Assembly: GCA_001584585.1 (NCBI GenBank)
Contig: LSYV01000005.1
Span: 3,182,088 to 3,246,087, forward strand
Direction: 5' to 3'
DNA: 64,000 bases
Origin: Gonium pectorale
Taxonomy: Eukaryota; Chlorophyta; Chlorophyceae; Chlamydomonadales; Volvocaceae
A program made the position numbers and the translations under genes. Positions within the stretch are counted from its first letter, which is position 1; each line of letters starts with the position of its first letter. Positions 9,787 to 22,800 of this stretch are shown here, one piece after another. A model generated the notes under the pieces. It made no database searches. It saw nothing but the letters and a program-made list of their open reading frames with translations, and had not been told where the DNA came from.

Positions 9787-12700
9787 ATGCCTTATCCCTG
9801 GTACTACGCGTGAGTGGGCACCGGGGTTACTCGCATGTCCCGCTGCGCCGGTTGCACTCTATTTCTCATGACATCAGCGCCATATGGGTCCGTGCAGGGA
9901 CTCAACTTCCAAAGTCAAGTCGCTGTTCGGAATTCATGAGCGGCGCGATGGGGGCCAAACGCGCTGGTACCGTCTTACGGACACGCAGGAGCTCCTTACA
10001 GCGCTGCATAATGCGTCCGTGGACGGCACGCTGCTTCCAAGACCCGGCGAACCGGTGAGCTGGGACTATACACCCCGCATGTCGGGTACGCACATGTCGG
10101 GTATGCACATGTCAGGCTCGCGGACAGGGGGCTGCAGCGCCCTCAGCACTCGAGGCAGTGATGGAGCAAGGAGCTGCCTGCACATCGTGAACCCGTCAAC
10201 TTAACGATACTTTTTCCGCCGCTTTCGCTCTCCTTGGCCCCGGCGGCACGCAGCTGTTTCCGCGCCACTTCCTCCCTATGGACCTGGACGGCGCTGAACC
10301 CGCGCCCCTCTACGCGGCCGACCCTGCGCTCGCTGCGCCTAGCCCCCCTCCCGCTGCGCCAGCTGCGCAGCCGGCTGCAGCAGCCTTAAACGGGAAGGAC
10401 GCCCCATCCCGCTCGCTGCGGGCCACTCTCGCTGGCCTGTTGCACTTGGGGGCACCAGGCATACCGCACTCCGCGTCGCCCCAGGCATACGCCGCAGTGC
10501 CCGCGCCTGAGCAGCTCCCTCCGGCTCCTGGGGGCCCCATTCCTGCCAACTTCGTCGCAGCAATCGGGGACGAGGACGGCCCCGCGATAGCAGCACAGAA
10601 TGCTGCAGGTTTTGCGCCGGCGGTGGTGGCAGCTGGAGCTCGGGCCGCCGCAGCTGACAGTGTCAGCCAGCGCGGGGCTACCGCTGCCACACCACTTCCG
10701 ACGGCCGTGGGGCCGCAAGTGGCAGAACGTCCGGCAATGGGCCCCATCCATGCAAGCTTGCCCGGGCCGGACCCTGTACCTGATCAGGCCGGGCCTGTGG
10801 GGCCGGCAGCGGGGCACGCGACAGCGCGCGGTGCGCAGCAGCCCCTGCCGGCACGGAAGCCGCCGAGCATACCCATAGCGCCCCCCGAGCTGCAAAACCT
10901 GGCGGCGGCGCGGGGGACCCCGGGGGTGCCAGCCGTGCCGCTGAGCCGCCCAGTGTCGCCGCCGCCCACGGCGGCGGCCACAGGACACGTGCCCTCGACA
11001 AGCCATGACTTGGTACCCGTGGCAATGGGCCCCGGGCCAGCGGGCGCGGCGGCTGGGGCAGTGAGCTTTGGCAGCAATACCTGGACCGCGGCTCCGCTAG
11101 AGTTGAGCGCGGAGGAGCTCCAACCCACAGGAGTACACTTGGAGACGCGCGATCCCGAGCCGCCGCTGCCGCTCGTACTGCCTCCAGCGTCGCCGCCTCC
11201 ACCAGCACCGCCGGCGGCGCCGCCGCTGCCGTCGACGGGTTCAATGTCGGCGGGGCATGGGAACCTGCTGCTGGCACAGACGCAGGCGCTGCTTCTGCCG
11301 TCGGCGCCGCTGGCGGTGGGGCTAGGGGGCGCGGTGCTGCCGCCGGCTGCGGTGCCGACCCGCTACGCGGTGGTGTACGACGCTGTACTGCCACCGGACG
11401 AGACCGGCGTACGGTCAATGCAACAGTGGCTGTTGATGCTGCCTGAGGACTCACGGCGGGCGATGGCAAGGGCCTGGTCAGTGCTCTGGGTTGTTGGGTG
11501 CGCAATCGGGAGGGTGGGGTGCGTGCTGCCTACCACGCTGCATCCAACTTGGCGGGGAGCGGGTCACGAATAGGGAACCGCTTTGGGGCCCGTATTTTGG
11601 CATCAATGAAGCAATTATTAGTTATGTTCGTCACAGATTCAGGCGCGTGGGACCATTGGGGCATGCAGGCTAGTTGGGGCACCGACGAAGGGTTGGTTAG
11701 GGCCCGGCTGCGCCGCGTCCCGTGTCCGGGTTGCAGCTCGTTGGATAGTGACTGTGTGCGTGGTGCTTAGGACCCCTCATGCGCGATCTGCCGCTGCACT
11801 CCCCAACCCCTTTCGCCATCCCCTAGGTCGGCGTCCGCAACGCGGGCATCAGCAGCCGCCTCGTCGCAGCTGCCTCGCCTCCCGCCGGTCCCGGAGCCGC
11901 CCGCCTTCACCGCATCCCTGCCGTACGAGTTTCACACGTACGGCGCTGCAGGTCATCCGCTGACCTTGCCGCAGCCCGACGCGGGATCTCCGGCCACTGC
12001 GTCAGCCAACGCGCGCTCCCTGTCCACGACTGCGGCAACGGCGACGGCGACATCGGGGCAGCCGACGGGCGCCGCCGCGCTTCCCATGCCGGCTGGCGGA
12101 CCACAGGGGCAGTTAGTGCCGTGGGGTCACGTGGGGCACTGGGCGCTGAACGACACGGTGGGGACGCAGGTGAGGGCGGGAAGTCCTGGACTCGCGCTGG
12201 GTGCGTCCCTGGCCCGGTATGGGATTTACTCGCCGGCCAGACGTGCGAGCGCTGCTGCTTTCCGGCGATGTTACTTGTTCTCCGCACCTCGCGTAGACGT
12301 GGATCTGAGGGCAAGGGGCTTGGCTGGCGAGCCCCGGCCCCGGATGCGACCGCCAGCTGCTGGGCGGCCACCTCTACGTCCGTTCTGTGTTATCACAGAC
12401 ACGTGTCAACAGCCACCCTTCCGCTCTCCCCAACAGGAGGCGCCGGAGCAGGAGGAGCAGCAGGACCAGCAGCGACAGCAGCAGGTTCAGCAGCGTCCGC
12501 AGCAGCCAGGCGTGCCCGGCGGAGCTGCCGCCGCCCCCGGCCCTGCGCCGCATCCGCATCCCCACCCGCAGCTCCACTTATACGACAACCAGCTGTACGG
12601 CACCGGTCCCGACGAGAACGGCGACTGGGAAGACCCGCCCGCGCACAGCGGCCGGTACCTCGCGCCGCCCGGGTCGCCCGCGCCCGCGGGTCAGCCCGGC

Positions 12701-15700
12701 GGAGGCAGCGTGGCCGAGCAGCTCCGCGTGCTGACGCCGCCCCTCGAGGGCGTCGGCCAGTACCTCCCCCCCGGCGGCGGCCCCGGCGGCTGGCCCAACA
12801 ACGCCACCGCCCCGTACCAAGCCGGTCCATACGGTGGCGATTCGTACGGCGGGTATTCCTACTCGTACTACGGGGGCACGGGAGAGCTGCCGGACGGCGC
12901 CGTATCGGGACCGGAGGACTATGTGGCGCAGGTCATGGGTNNNNNNNNNNNNNNNNNNNNAACGACGCTGCGCGACGTGCGGTCCACCTCCGCCAAGTTG
13001 CCGCCGCCGCCACCCGCTCCAGCGGCGGCGGCGGCATGAGCATGCCGCCGCCTGCGGCATGGGGCAGCGCCGCGGGGGACCCGTCGTTCATCACGGGGGG
13101 CATGTACGACAGACCGGTGACGCCGGCCGGGCGGGCGGTGGCCGGAGCGGATGGTAACTCACCGGGCGCCGAAGGCAGTCCCGCCATGTCGTCGCCGCCG
13201 TCGACGCTGCCGTACGCCGGCGGCGGCGCCGCGTCCGCCAGCGCCAGCCCGGGGAGCTCGCCGGACGGCGGCCGATGGGCGGTGAGCGGCGACACGGGGT
13301 CGCTGGGATCGACGGGGCGGGCCAACCGCCGGCGCATGGCTTCGGCCCTGGCGCCTGTCTTCGTGGTGGACTTGACCAGTCGCGAAGTCAAAGTCACATA
13401 CGCGCCGGCCCTGACGGAGGTGGAGACTCAGACGGAGCAGCGGAAGGGCGGCGCGGCGGCGGTTCCGGCAGATGCTGACGACGCTGACGCCGACACCAGC
13501 GGCGGCGAGGAGTACACTGCCAGCGACGCCGGCGACGGCGCCTCCTCGGTCATCAGCGGAGGCAGCACCACGGGCACCGGAGGCGGGGCCTGTAGCGACA
13601 GCAGCCGCAGCGGCAGCAGGGCGCAGGTGGGCCCCGTACGACGAGCGCTGCGCTCGCTTAACTTCGTCCGCTGGCTGCGGCACCGCCGGCGGAAGCAGGA
13701 CAAAGATAGCAAGGGAGGCGGCAGCGGCAGGAGCGGCCGCCGAGATAGGGACCTGCGGCGCAAGCGCCGCCGCAGCCGGAGCCGACGGAGCACTGGCGGC
13801 GGTGCGGCGGGGGGCGACGGCGCTAGCGGCGACGAAGACACCAGCGGTGATGATGCAAGCCACGTGGATACCGATGGCGCGGAGGAGGACGAGGTTGGCC
13901 GGTCACGCGCCAGCCGCCACCCCAGCAGCCGTGCTGCCAAGGCGAAGCGGAGCGCCACTGGCGGCAGGCGACAGCATCGCTCCCGGAACTCCCCAGCAGA
14001 ATCAGAAGAGGAGGAGGAGGAGGAGGAGGAGGAGGGCGAAGGAGAGGAGGAGAATGGCGAAGAGGAGGGATCCGTGGATGAGGACCGTGAGGGGGCAGTG
14101 AAGGAGCGGGCTCACGGCCGCGGCAAGGGCAAGAAGGAAGGCAGCAATGGCCGCAGTAAGGGCCGCAGCAAACGCCAGGCTGGCAAGGAGCAGCCTGGTA
14201 GCCGGGAGGCTCAGCGGCGGAGGCAGCACGGCGATGCCACCAGTGGCGACGGCGGCGGAGGCTCCGACGAGGATTCCGACGCCGAGGCCTCTGAGCCCGA
14301 CCCCCGGACTGGCGCAGATCCAGACGCGGGTGCGGGACGCGGAAGGGTGGTGGAGCGCGAGGCCAAAGGCAAGAGGGCGAAGGAGAAGGCTGTTACAAGC
14401 GCCAAGGCGAAGACAGGGAAGAAGGCCGGTAAGAAGGCCGCTGCTGCTGCTGCTGCTGCTGACGACGACGATACGGAAGAGGACCTGGAGGAGAGGGGCA
14501 ACGGCGAGGAGGAGGGCGGCGAGGACCAGCACGAGAAGAAGCGAGCCGGCGCCGCAGCTGTCGCCAACAAGTCGGGCAGCAAGGCTGCGAAGCGGGCGGC
14601 ACGCGGCGGAGCACTTGGTGCGGCGCTCACGTCTACTGGCAAGAAGGCCAGCCGCGGCGTGGGCCTGGCGGCACACAAAACCCGCAACGCGTGGCGCCGC
14701 ATTGTGCTGCGGCGGTCGCCCCTGCCGTCGCCACCGCAGACCGCCAGCGGGGAGAGCAGCGGGGCGGAGGAGCAGGATGAGGACGAGCACGCAGGGGAGG
14801 GCGAGGAGGGGGAGGAGGCAGAGGACCCCAGCGGCGATGCTCCAGCCGGGAAGAAGAGGGCAAAGGCGGCCGCCGGGAAGGCAGCAAGCAGCGGCAAGGC
14901 GGATGCAGCCCGGCGATGGTGGCAGTGGCCCCGGGGCAAGGCCGCGGCCGCGGCCGGCAACGCCAAGCGGAGCGCAGCCGATGGCAAGGACGGGAGTGAG
15001 TCGGAAAATGGCGGCGATGAGGGAGAGGGGGCCAGCGACGAAGAAGAGGAGCCGGAGGGGGCGGAGGGCGGCACGTCCGCCACTGCGGCGTCGGCAGCGG
15101 CGGCGAAGAAGAAGAGCAGCAAGGAGAAGAGCACTGCAGCGCAGCGCCTTGCAGGCAGCCTGCAGTTTTGGCGGCGGGGCAAGGCAACGGGGCCGGTCGG
15201 CAAGGAAGAGAAGGAGCAGGGGCGCAAGGCACAAGGAGTAAAACCGGGCGCGGGCGGTGATGGCGCCCAAAGCAGCGACGGAGAGGAGGCTGAGGAGCAG
15301 AGTGAGGAGGAGGGCGAGGAGGGCCCCCGGGCAATGGATGCCAAGGGCAAGCAGGGAGCCAAGGGCAAGGACGAGGCTTCGAGCAAAAAGGCCGCCAAGA
15401 ACAAGACCGACAAAGGCGAAAAGCAAGGCGGCAAGAAGGGCGCGTCCGCCGCCGCAGCTTCCTCGGGGCCGGCTGGCACGCGGGGCGATGGTGAGGTATC
15501 GGACGAGGACGAGGACGACGGCGAGGGCGAGGAGGCTGCTGCGGGCGCACGCGCCGCCGCCAAGCCGCCAGCCAAGGCCAACGCCGCCGCCGCTCCGGGC
15601 GCGGCTGGGTGGTTCTCGGCTCTCCGGGCGGCGGCGGGCGTGCCGAAACTCAAGTGGCCCGGAAAGGGCTCAGCCGCTGCCAAGAAGGCGCAGGCGGAGG

Positions 15701-18700
15701 AGGACGGCGAGGCAGCAGCTGCCGCCGGCGCCGGCGCCGGCGGCGGTGGTGACGGCGATGGGGCCAAGGCCGTAGCCAAAGGCGCCGCTGATGGCTCGGC
15801 CGCCGGAGGGCGCCGCCCCTCAGCCTCGGGGGATGGGGCCAAGGGCGGCAGCACCAGCGGCGGCGCGAGGGGCCGCAAGAGCGGCGATGGGGCGGCTGCC
15901 GGAGGCTCGAGGAAGGGGCGTAGAAGCGGCGACGCGACCACCTCCGCCGTCGGCGGCGGCGTCAAGGGCCGTAAGAGCGGCGACGCCGATGCCGCGGACG
16001 GCTCGGCCCGAGCGGCCCTGAAGGGCTCGACACCGCCGGAGATCCTGGAGGACCTGCCGCCGGAAGCAGTTCCCAAGGAGTTGCAGGGTGAGCTGCAGTA
16101 CGTTGAGATGCCTCGCACCAGCGGCGGCAACCGCATCGGCACCCCGCGCAGCGGGGCCCTCGCGGCGGCCGCCGCGGCCTTTGGTAAGGCCAAGGCAAAG
16201 GCCAAGGACAAGGAGCGGGAGAAGGAGAAGGGCAAGCCAGGGTTCTTCGGCCGGTTAATGGGCAGGCGGCCGGGCGGCGGCGCCGCCGCGGCGGTGGAAG
16301 AGGAGAAGGAGGAGGAGGAGGGCGAAGAAGACGAGGAGGAGGCGGAGGGCGGGATGGGGGAGCGCGCCCGGGGCCAGGGCGTCGGGGAGGCGGTCGCCGC
16401 CGCAGCGGCAGCCGCAGAGCGCACCAGCACCAGGGCGGACGCAGCGGCAGCGGAGGCCCCGCTGCCGCTGGCCAAGCTGCCGTCGCTCAAGACAGTGATG
16501 TCGACGTCAGCGGCGGCAGCGCCGCCGCCACAGCTATCACCGCCGGCGGAGCAAGCCCAGCCAGCTGGCCACGCCGCCGCCCTGGCCACGGTGCGGGAGT
16601 CAGTGGAGAGCGTTCCGGAGGCGATCGAGTCGGGTCCCGCAAACGCAATGTCGCGGATCGGGTCGGGCTCGGTGTCCGGACTGGAGTCAGGGCTCGAGGG
16701 CGAGTCGGGGGCGGAGGCCTCCACCAGCGGCGCCTTCGCATCCGCCGCCACCGGCGAGGCGGGGCGGGACGCCAAGGCTATGGCTAAGGGCAAGGCCAAG
16801 GCCGCAAAGGGCAAGGGCAAGGCGAAGGGCAAGGTGAGCGAGGATCCCGTGCGCGCGCGGTCGACGGTGTGACGTAGACGCTATGCGTATACCGTAGGCG
16901 TGAAGGCGCAGTGCTGAACACTGGCTGACAGCGGCGCACGCTTGGATACGCTTGGATCGGATAGCTTCGACAACTGAACTCAGCCGGACGTGCGCGCCAG
17001 CCTGCCTGGCGGTGTGGGCCCTGCTCTCCTTCATCGACACCCCCTCGCCTGTGCGAATCGCAGTTACACGCGCTGTGTCCTAACGTGTCCCCATGGTCTG
17101 CGCGCAGGGCTCTGCCGTCTCCGCCGCCGCGCCCCCTCCTCCCCCCCAGGGCCCCAAGGCCAAGTTCCTCCAGAAGCTGTTCAACCTCTCCCACGTTGTC
17201 TCCGAGCAGGCAAAAGCGGCCGCCGCAGCGGCAGGCACTTCCACGGACGCCTCCTTCTCCTCTGCACCGCCGCCCACGGGCAAGTCGCCTCCGCCGTCGC
17301 CGCCTCTGCCACCGCCATCACAGCAGCAGAGGCAGCAGCCACCCGCGGCTGCCGGGCCCAAGGGCACGTCGGCTGGGGCGCCGCGCGACGTGGCTGCGGC
17401 TTCGGCCGCGTTGCAGGAGATTGAGGAGATTCCGGAGATCCCCGAGATACTCGAAGACATTGAGGAGATCCCGGATCAGGAGCTGGATGCGCCCGAGCAG
17501 CTCCAGGGGGCCGGCGCGGACCGCCGCTCGGCGGGCCTCATGGACCGCCTCAAGCGTACATTCAGCAGGTGGGAAGCTGCTGCAGCCTCCAGGTTGGCTT
17601 GGCCTTATGCTTAGTGGGCACGAGGGCCGGCATTTGTATGCAGTTTGGGAAAGCATATGAACCCCCGACGGTCAGGCACGGTTATGGGACTGTCAACATC
17701 CTCACTAACGCGCCCTCACACGCAATCTATCGCCCACAGGACTCCCTCCAAGAAGGCCCCACGTCGGCGGAGCTCCGGCGTCGGGGGTGAGGAGGGCGAT
17801 ACGGAGGCGGACGTGGAGCCCCGCCGCGGCTCGGAGGGCGCCGGTGGCGGTTGGGCTCAGCCGCGACGGCTTAGTGCCGCCAGCGGCGCCGAGGGCGATG
17901 GCGGCGGTCGTGCAAGCGCGCGCAACACCCCGCCCGGCAGCGCAGGAGGTGCGTGGCCCTCCGGGTAGCGGTTTGCACCTTTGCAACGCTCAGAGGCGCG
18001 TTGCGGCTCATGCGAGGCACCTACCGATGGCTTGCCGTTACTGAACGTTCCGCGTTTGTGGACCTGGCGGGGGGGGGGGGTTCGGACGCGGCTGGTCTGC
18101 GGCTCCTCCGGCGGCCCTGATGCGCCTGCCTCTGGTTGTATGCATAACAGGCGTGCCGGTAGGGCCCCCCGCCGCCTGTTCCTGCCGCACCGGTCCACGG
18201 TCAACGCCCCCGCCGCGCCCCGTGTCCGCAGGTTCCCCAGCTCGCAATGTGATGGACCGAATGATGGCCTCCCTGCGGCGCAAGGGGCGCGGAGGAGAGG
18301 CCCAAACACAGGCGAGCACGTGGTGCAAGGCGGCCGAGGGGAAAAGAAAAACACCCGGCGCGCAATGGGACACGGTGACCGCAGGGCGAGGCGCCGCTTG
18401 GAATGGTGTTGCAAGTGCTGGTGCAATGCGATAGGTTATAAGCATTGCGCCTCTTGCCGTTTGTCCCTATGTGGTAAATCACAGGAGATGGCGACTTTCC
18501 CCGACGCGCTGGACCACGGCTCCGGCTCGGAAGTTCCCAGCCCCGCCCGCTCCGACGGCCGCCCGCCACGGCCCCCCGTGCCGCAGCGGCTGTCGGGACT
18601 GGTCCCTCCCTCCCCCTCCGCGTCATCAGCGTCGGCGTCGCCCACCCCGGGCGCACACGCGGACGGCCGCTCCAGTCCGTCGGGCACCGGGCGGGCGACT

Positions 18701-19874
18701 GAGGCGGTGGGCAAGTGAGTGCGGTCAGCGCGGCGCAGCGACAGGGCGTCGAGGTCGCTTGTGCCTGTTCGATTGCTGCTGCTGTTTACGGTTGCGTTGG
18801 GGACCGGTCGGTGCCGGTCGGTGCCGATGGTGCGAGCACTTGGTACCCCCACACGCACACTTTCTAGGTCCGCTGGTTAGCATGCGCCACCCCCGTGCGC
18901 CGCATGCGATTAGGTGTCCGCGACGCGACCCGTTTCCCCTTCTTTATCTCCCCTGTGCACCCCGTGCGCTACAGTCGGCCGCCCGGACGCATCCGTCTGC
19001 GCGGGTCGCAGAACACCGGGTGTGCGGGCGACTAGCTTGCCAGGCGCCTGTTGACGGTTGCCCGGGTATCTATGTGACGCTGCGCGCAGGAGCCGCCTGT
19101 CCTCCACCATCCGGTCCGACCTGGGCGCGGTCGCGCCGGCCGGCCGCCAGGCGGAGGCGGAGGACCTCATGTCCTCCATCCGCAAGAGGGGCGGCTCCGG
19201 CGCCGGCACGGACGCCGACAGCGACAGCCTGCGCCCCTCCCCGCGCCAGGACTCCGTCAGCGGCCCGGCGGTGGCGGCCTCCCTGGGCGGCTGGGCACAG
19301 AAGGTGGGCCCTGGGCATGCGGCGCGGCGGGATGGCACGGGATGGCGGCGGGCCCCGCCAGGCGCGGTGGTGGCATGGCGGAAAGCCCCTCCCGCCTCGT
19401 GGCCTTGAGTTTCCATTCTAACAGACAGTTGTTGGAGTGCTCATGCCAGTGCGACTTGTCCTGCTCGCTCACCTGCGCCCCCAGCCTATGCTGCCCGCCC
19501 AGGCGCTCAACACGCACGCTCCACTGACACACACACGTGTGGTCCCTTACGGGCTTTCCTTCCTACCCCTACTTGCCCACTACGTACAGGGCGGCGAGGC
19601 CAGCAGTGGCGGCGGCGGCCCCGTGGCGGGCTTCGCCGCGCCTCGCTCGGGCCGCAGCACCAGCGCGGGCAGCGCCCTAGGCTACTCGGGCGCCGGCGCT
19701 GCCGGCGGCCTGGGCAGCGCGCCGGGCAGCCCGCTGATGCGCTCGGTGCTCAACAAGAGCACGCTCAACAAGACGGCGACAATGGTCAGGGGCCAGGATG
19801 CGAGCCCGGGGGGCAGCCGGCAGTCCAGCCTGCAGGGCATGATTGTGGAGGAGCTGCCTCCCAGCAAGTGGTGA
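9787..19874 (+). CDS. Very large low-complexity, Lys/Glu/Ala-rich protein; function unknown
   Basis: I do not recognise this protein. Exons: 9787-9809, 9898-10054, 10254-11476, 11827-12169, 12437-16833 (crossing an N gap), 17108-17568, 17740-17948, from 18232 (donor unresolved), about 18486-18714, 19090-19303, 19590-19874; roughly 2,500 aa. The N-terminus (MPYPWYYADS, then RWYRLTDTQELLTALHNA) is the only part that looks folded. Next come a Pro/Ala-rich stretch and a Gln-rich stretch. The giant exon 5 carries long Glu runs (about 14005-14075), KAK/KGK-type basic blocks and Ala runs. A cluster of Glu-Ile-Pro repeats lies near 17420-17480, and many Ser/Arg/Pro segments occur near the C-terminus, which ends LPPSKW. 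The alternating acidic and basic blocks suggest an intrinsically disordered scaffold or chromatin/cytoskeleton-associated protein, but that is inference. The reading frame differs on the two sides of the N gap. Confidence 0.75.
12941..12960. other. Assembly gap of 20 N inside an exon
   Basis: Twenty N interrupt exon 5 of the large disordered-protein gene. The coding frame before the gap and the long frame after it are offset, so the true gap length is probably not 20, or an indel lies in the GCG-rich repeat just after it. Confidence 0.95.
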
Positions 19875-22800
19875 TGGCCTGGGTGCTGTCTAGTAGTGCA
19901 GGAAGACGGGCGTGAGCAAGCTAGGTATGCCCCATTGCCCATGTACGTAAACGAGCACAAAGCAGGCGCCCACCCGTCAGTTATGGCATGATGTTCTCGT
20001 ATGGGAACACGACACACAGCATGCGGCAGCGGATGCACACGGTGTGACTGTACGGCATTTTAAGGCAAAGGTGCATTGGCCGCCAGGCTTGAACGCTGAT
20101 TCCGAAACAGGCAGAAAAGCATCAATTGGGTGGCGGAGGTAAATTCTAGCAATGTGCATCATGGGTTGACATGCGTTGTCAATTGGGAAACTGTGTGCCC
20201 GACGCGTGAAGGTCCTGGATAAGAATGGCATGCGAGAATCGAATCACGGCGGAGAATGGCGCCCGGGGCTAGTTTTGGAACAAGGATCAGCCCCGAGGCC
20301 GTGTAACACCACACACCGCACCTACCCCGTAGCGCTGTGTACGGCTCATGGCCTCCATGCACTCATTGCAGACGGTGGCCGCCCGTGGCGTCATGCATTT
20401 CAGGTTTTACGAACTTTGCGGCGTGCGGGTGGTGCTCCTTCATCTTCCCGCATAATGCCAATTATACCTGCCGGCAAGACCACGCCAGGAACCACGCCAC
20501 CGCACCGGCACTGGCCTCCTACAGCAAGTTTGCGGATGTCCCAAACTCCCCTTTGACCAGCATGCAGCGCCGGGTACACCCAGCCGATCCCCGACCCCTG
20601 GGAGCCCAAAGGACGCAAGGACTGGCGGCGTACGTCGCGCTCCTCTGTCTTCTAAGCCACGGCCCCCGGTACTATGGCGCAAACGGGTCTTACTCAGTAA
20701 AGCGCGGGAGGCTGTCAGACATCAGGGGGGCCAGCCACCCCCCGGCGAGACGGTGGCCGCCAAAGTCCATTGATACAACACCTGCCAGAGCGTGCAGTCG
20801 AAGGCGTCAAAGGCCTGGGCGACAGGCAGACAGTGGCAAGGCGGAGATGCGGAAAACGGGTCGACCATTAGGTAGGCGTGCCCCGGTGCGCGAGGAAACG
20901 CCTCGCAACCCCATGGTCGTCCGCTGTTCTCTCGCATTTCGCCCTTGCTGTCAGCTGAGTTCTTCAGGGATGTGGGAGAGTGTTGTGCTGCGGTGGGGGC
21001 ATGGCAAACCCCGCCGCGTCCCCATGGCTTTGCCAGGGCAGTCCACAACGATTCCTCGATTCAGCACATCAGCGCCTACCCGCGCCACAGCCGAATGTCA
21101 ACATCGAACCACTGTGGGCTATGGGGCAAAGCTCCTCCGTAGTTTGGAACAGGGCGCAGCCCCGTACAATGCAGGTCATGATTGACAGGCGGAATCCTGA
21201 CACGCAGGCGAAACGGGCAGCAGGAAAGGTGCGGGCCGTGGCGGGTGAGAGCGCCCTCGGGCGCGGGAATTGCCACACGCGTATTCTCACCCGCGTACCC
21301 ATGATGCCAGGCAAGGAACCCCTGCGCTGCGGACGCACTGTTCAAGTGCTTGGCCGCACAGAACTCGCCAGCCTCTTCGCAGTGTGCATGCTCCGCTCCA
21401 TGAACCGACCCATTGTGTGAGCATTCACTTAGAGGCCCACGAACGGTCCTTCCCAGGCCCCGCTCCCAATCGCCCGCCCGGCCTCGTGCCAACCCAGGAC
21501 CGCACTCTTTTTGTGTCGCCGCACCTTCGGGTGAAAAGTGTGTGGAGGTGGACCCACCTAACCTTGCAGCCTCAACTACACCTTCGTCCCGGTCCCCATC
21601 GTTGCGGCCCTCCCCTTCCCCCTCCTGCCAGGTGCCCCTATCCGACGGCTGCGGGCCGCTCCACCTTTCTCTGCGGGCTGCGCCTTTCTCTGCGGCTTCC
21701 CATTCTCCACCCGCGCGGCTGCGGCAGCACCTGGTGAGAGCACCGCAGCTGCCCCCTCCACTCATCCTCCCGGATCGCCCCGCCCGTCGGGTGTGCCCCC
21801 CTGCCTGCCATCGCCTGCCTTACCCGTCCCCGGCCTGCGCCTGTGCGCCCTCCTCCCCATGCGTCATCACTTTCCTTGCACCCCACCCAACCCCGCCCTG
21901 CCCACCTGGTGGGCGTGACGCGGTGGGGCTCTGCCCACAGTGATGTACGGCGCAGTGACCCGGTGACCGTACGGCACGCATGAGCCTCGTCAGCACCCAG
22001 GCTTGTAGCTCACCACCCGTGGGAGCATCGGGCCGCGTCACCGCCTAACCCGCAAACTGAGCGGCACCGGCATGGCCAGCAGTGACGAGGAGCTGCTCGG
22101 CAGCAGCGACGACGTGGGCAATAGCGACCAGGTGGATTAGTGGAGAAGAGAGCTGGCGCGGCGGCAACAAGCAGGCGGACGGCGGCGACGAGTAGGCGGA
22201 CAGCGGCGACCGCGACGGCGGGGGTGACGGCGAGCAGTTTCGCGGGTTACAGCAGGGACGCAACACTTCCTCGGGGATTATCCGGGACCGCACCTGAGGC
22301 AGTCCACATCGGAACGCGTACAGGGACACCGTGCGCGGGGACACATCACACCTCCCACGCCCGTTTCGCCGACCAACCCGCGGGTCACGGTGGCGCCGGT
22401 GATGCGCGCGGCCGTAAGCGCTCTCTGGTTTTCGCATCCCCCCGGGTAACAATAACAGGTTACGGCGCAACCATTACTCACTGGTCAGCAGGTAATCCTG
22501 GCCATAAGACGTGTAACCTGTAACCTGTGTTTACAACCCACGACCTACGCCGCACATAGCGGACGCTGCTGACGGCTGTTGAAGCACAGGCCGATCGGAC
22601 GCGGCCCGTCAGCAGCACGTCGACAAGCAGATGGCACTGCAAGCCGCCCAGGTGCCTTGCGCTTGCTGATCGCTATAGCGCCCCTTCGGTCTTTGCGCTT
22701 CCCGTCATTCGTTTAAGCTTCCCGCCATTCGCTTGCTCGTCTGCTTGCCACGTGTGTTCTGCTTCCCCCCTGCAGTTACTCGCCCGACCGCACCATTTGT

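Noticed and set aside
14211..16832. 873-codon open frame on the minus strand opposite exon 5 of the disordered-protein gene
   Set aside because: It is a GC-rich antisense shadow made of Ser/Ala/Pro; the plus strand has the Lys/Glu blocks, long frame and flanking in-phase exons.
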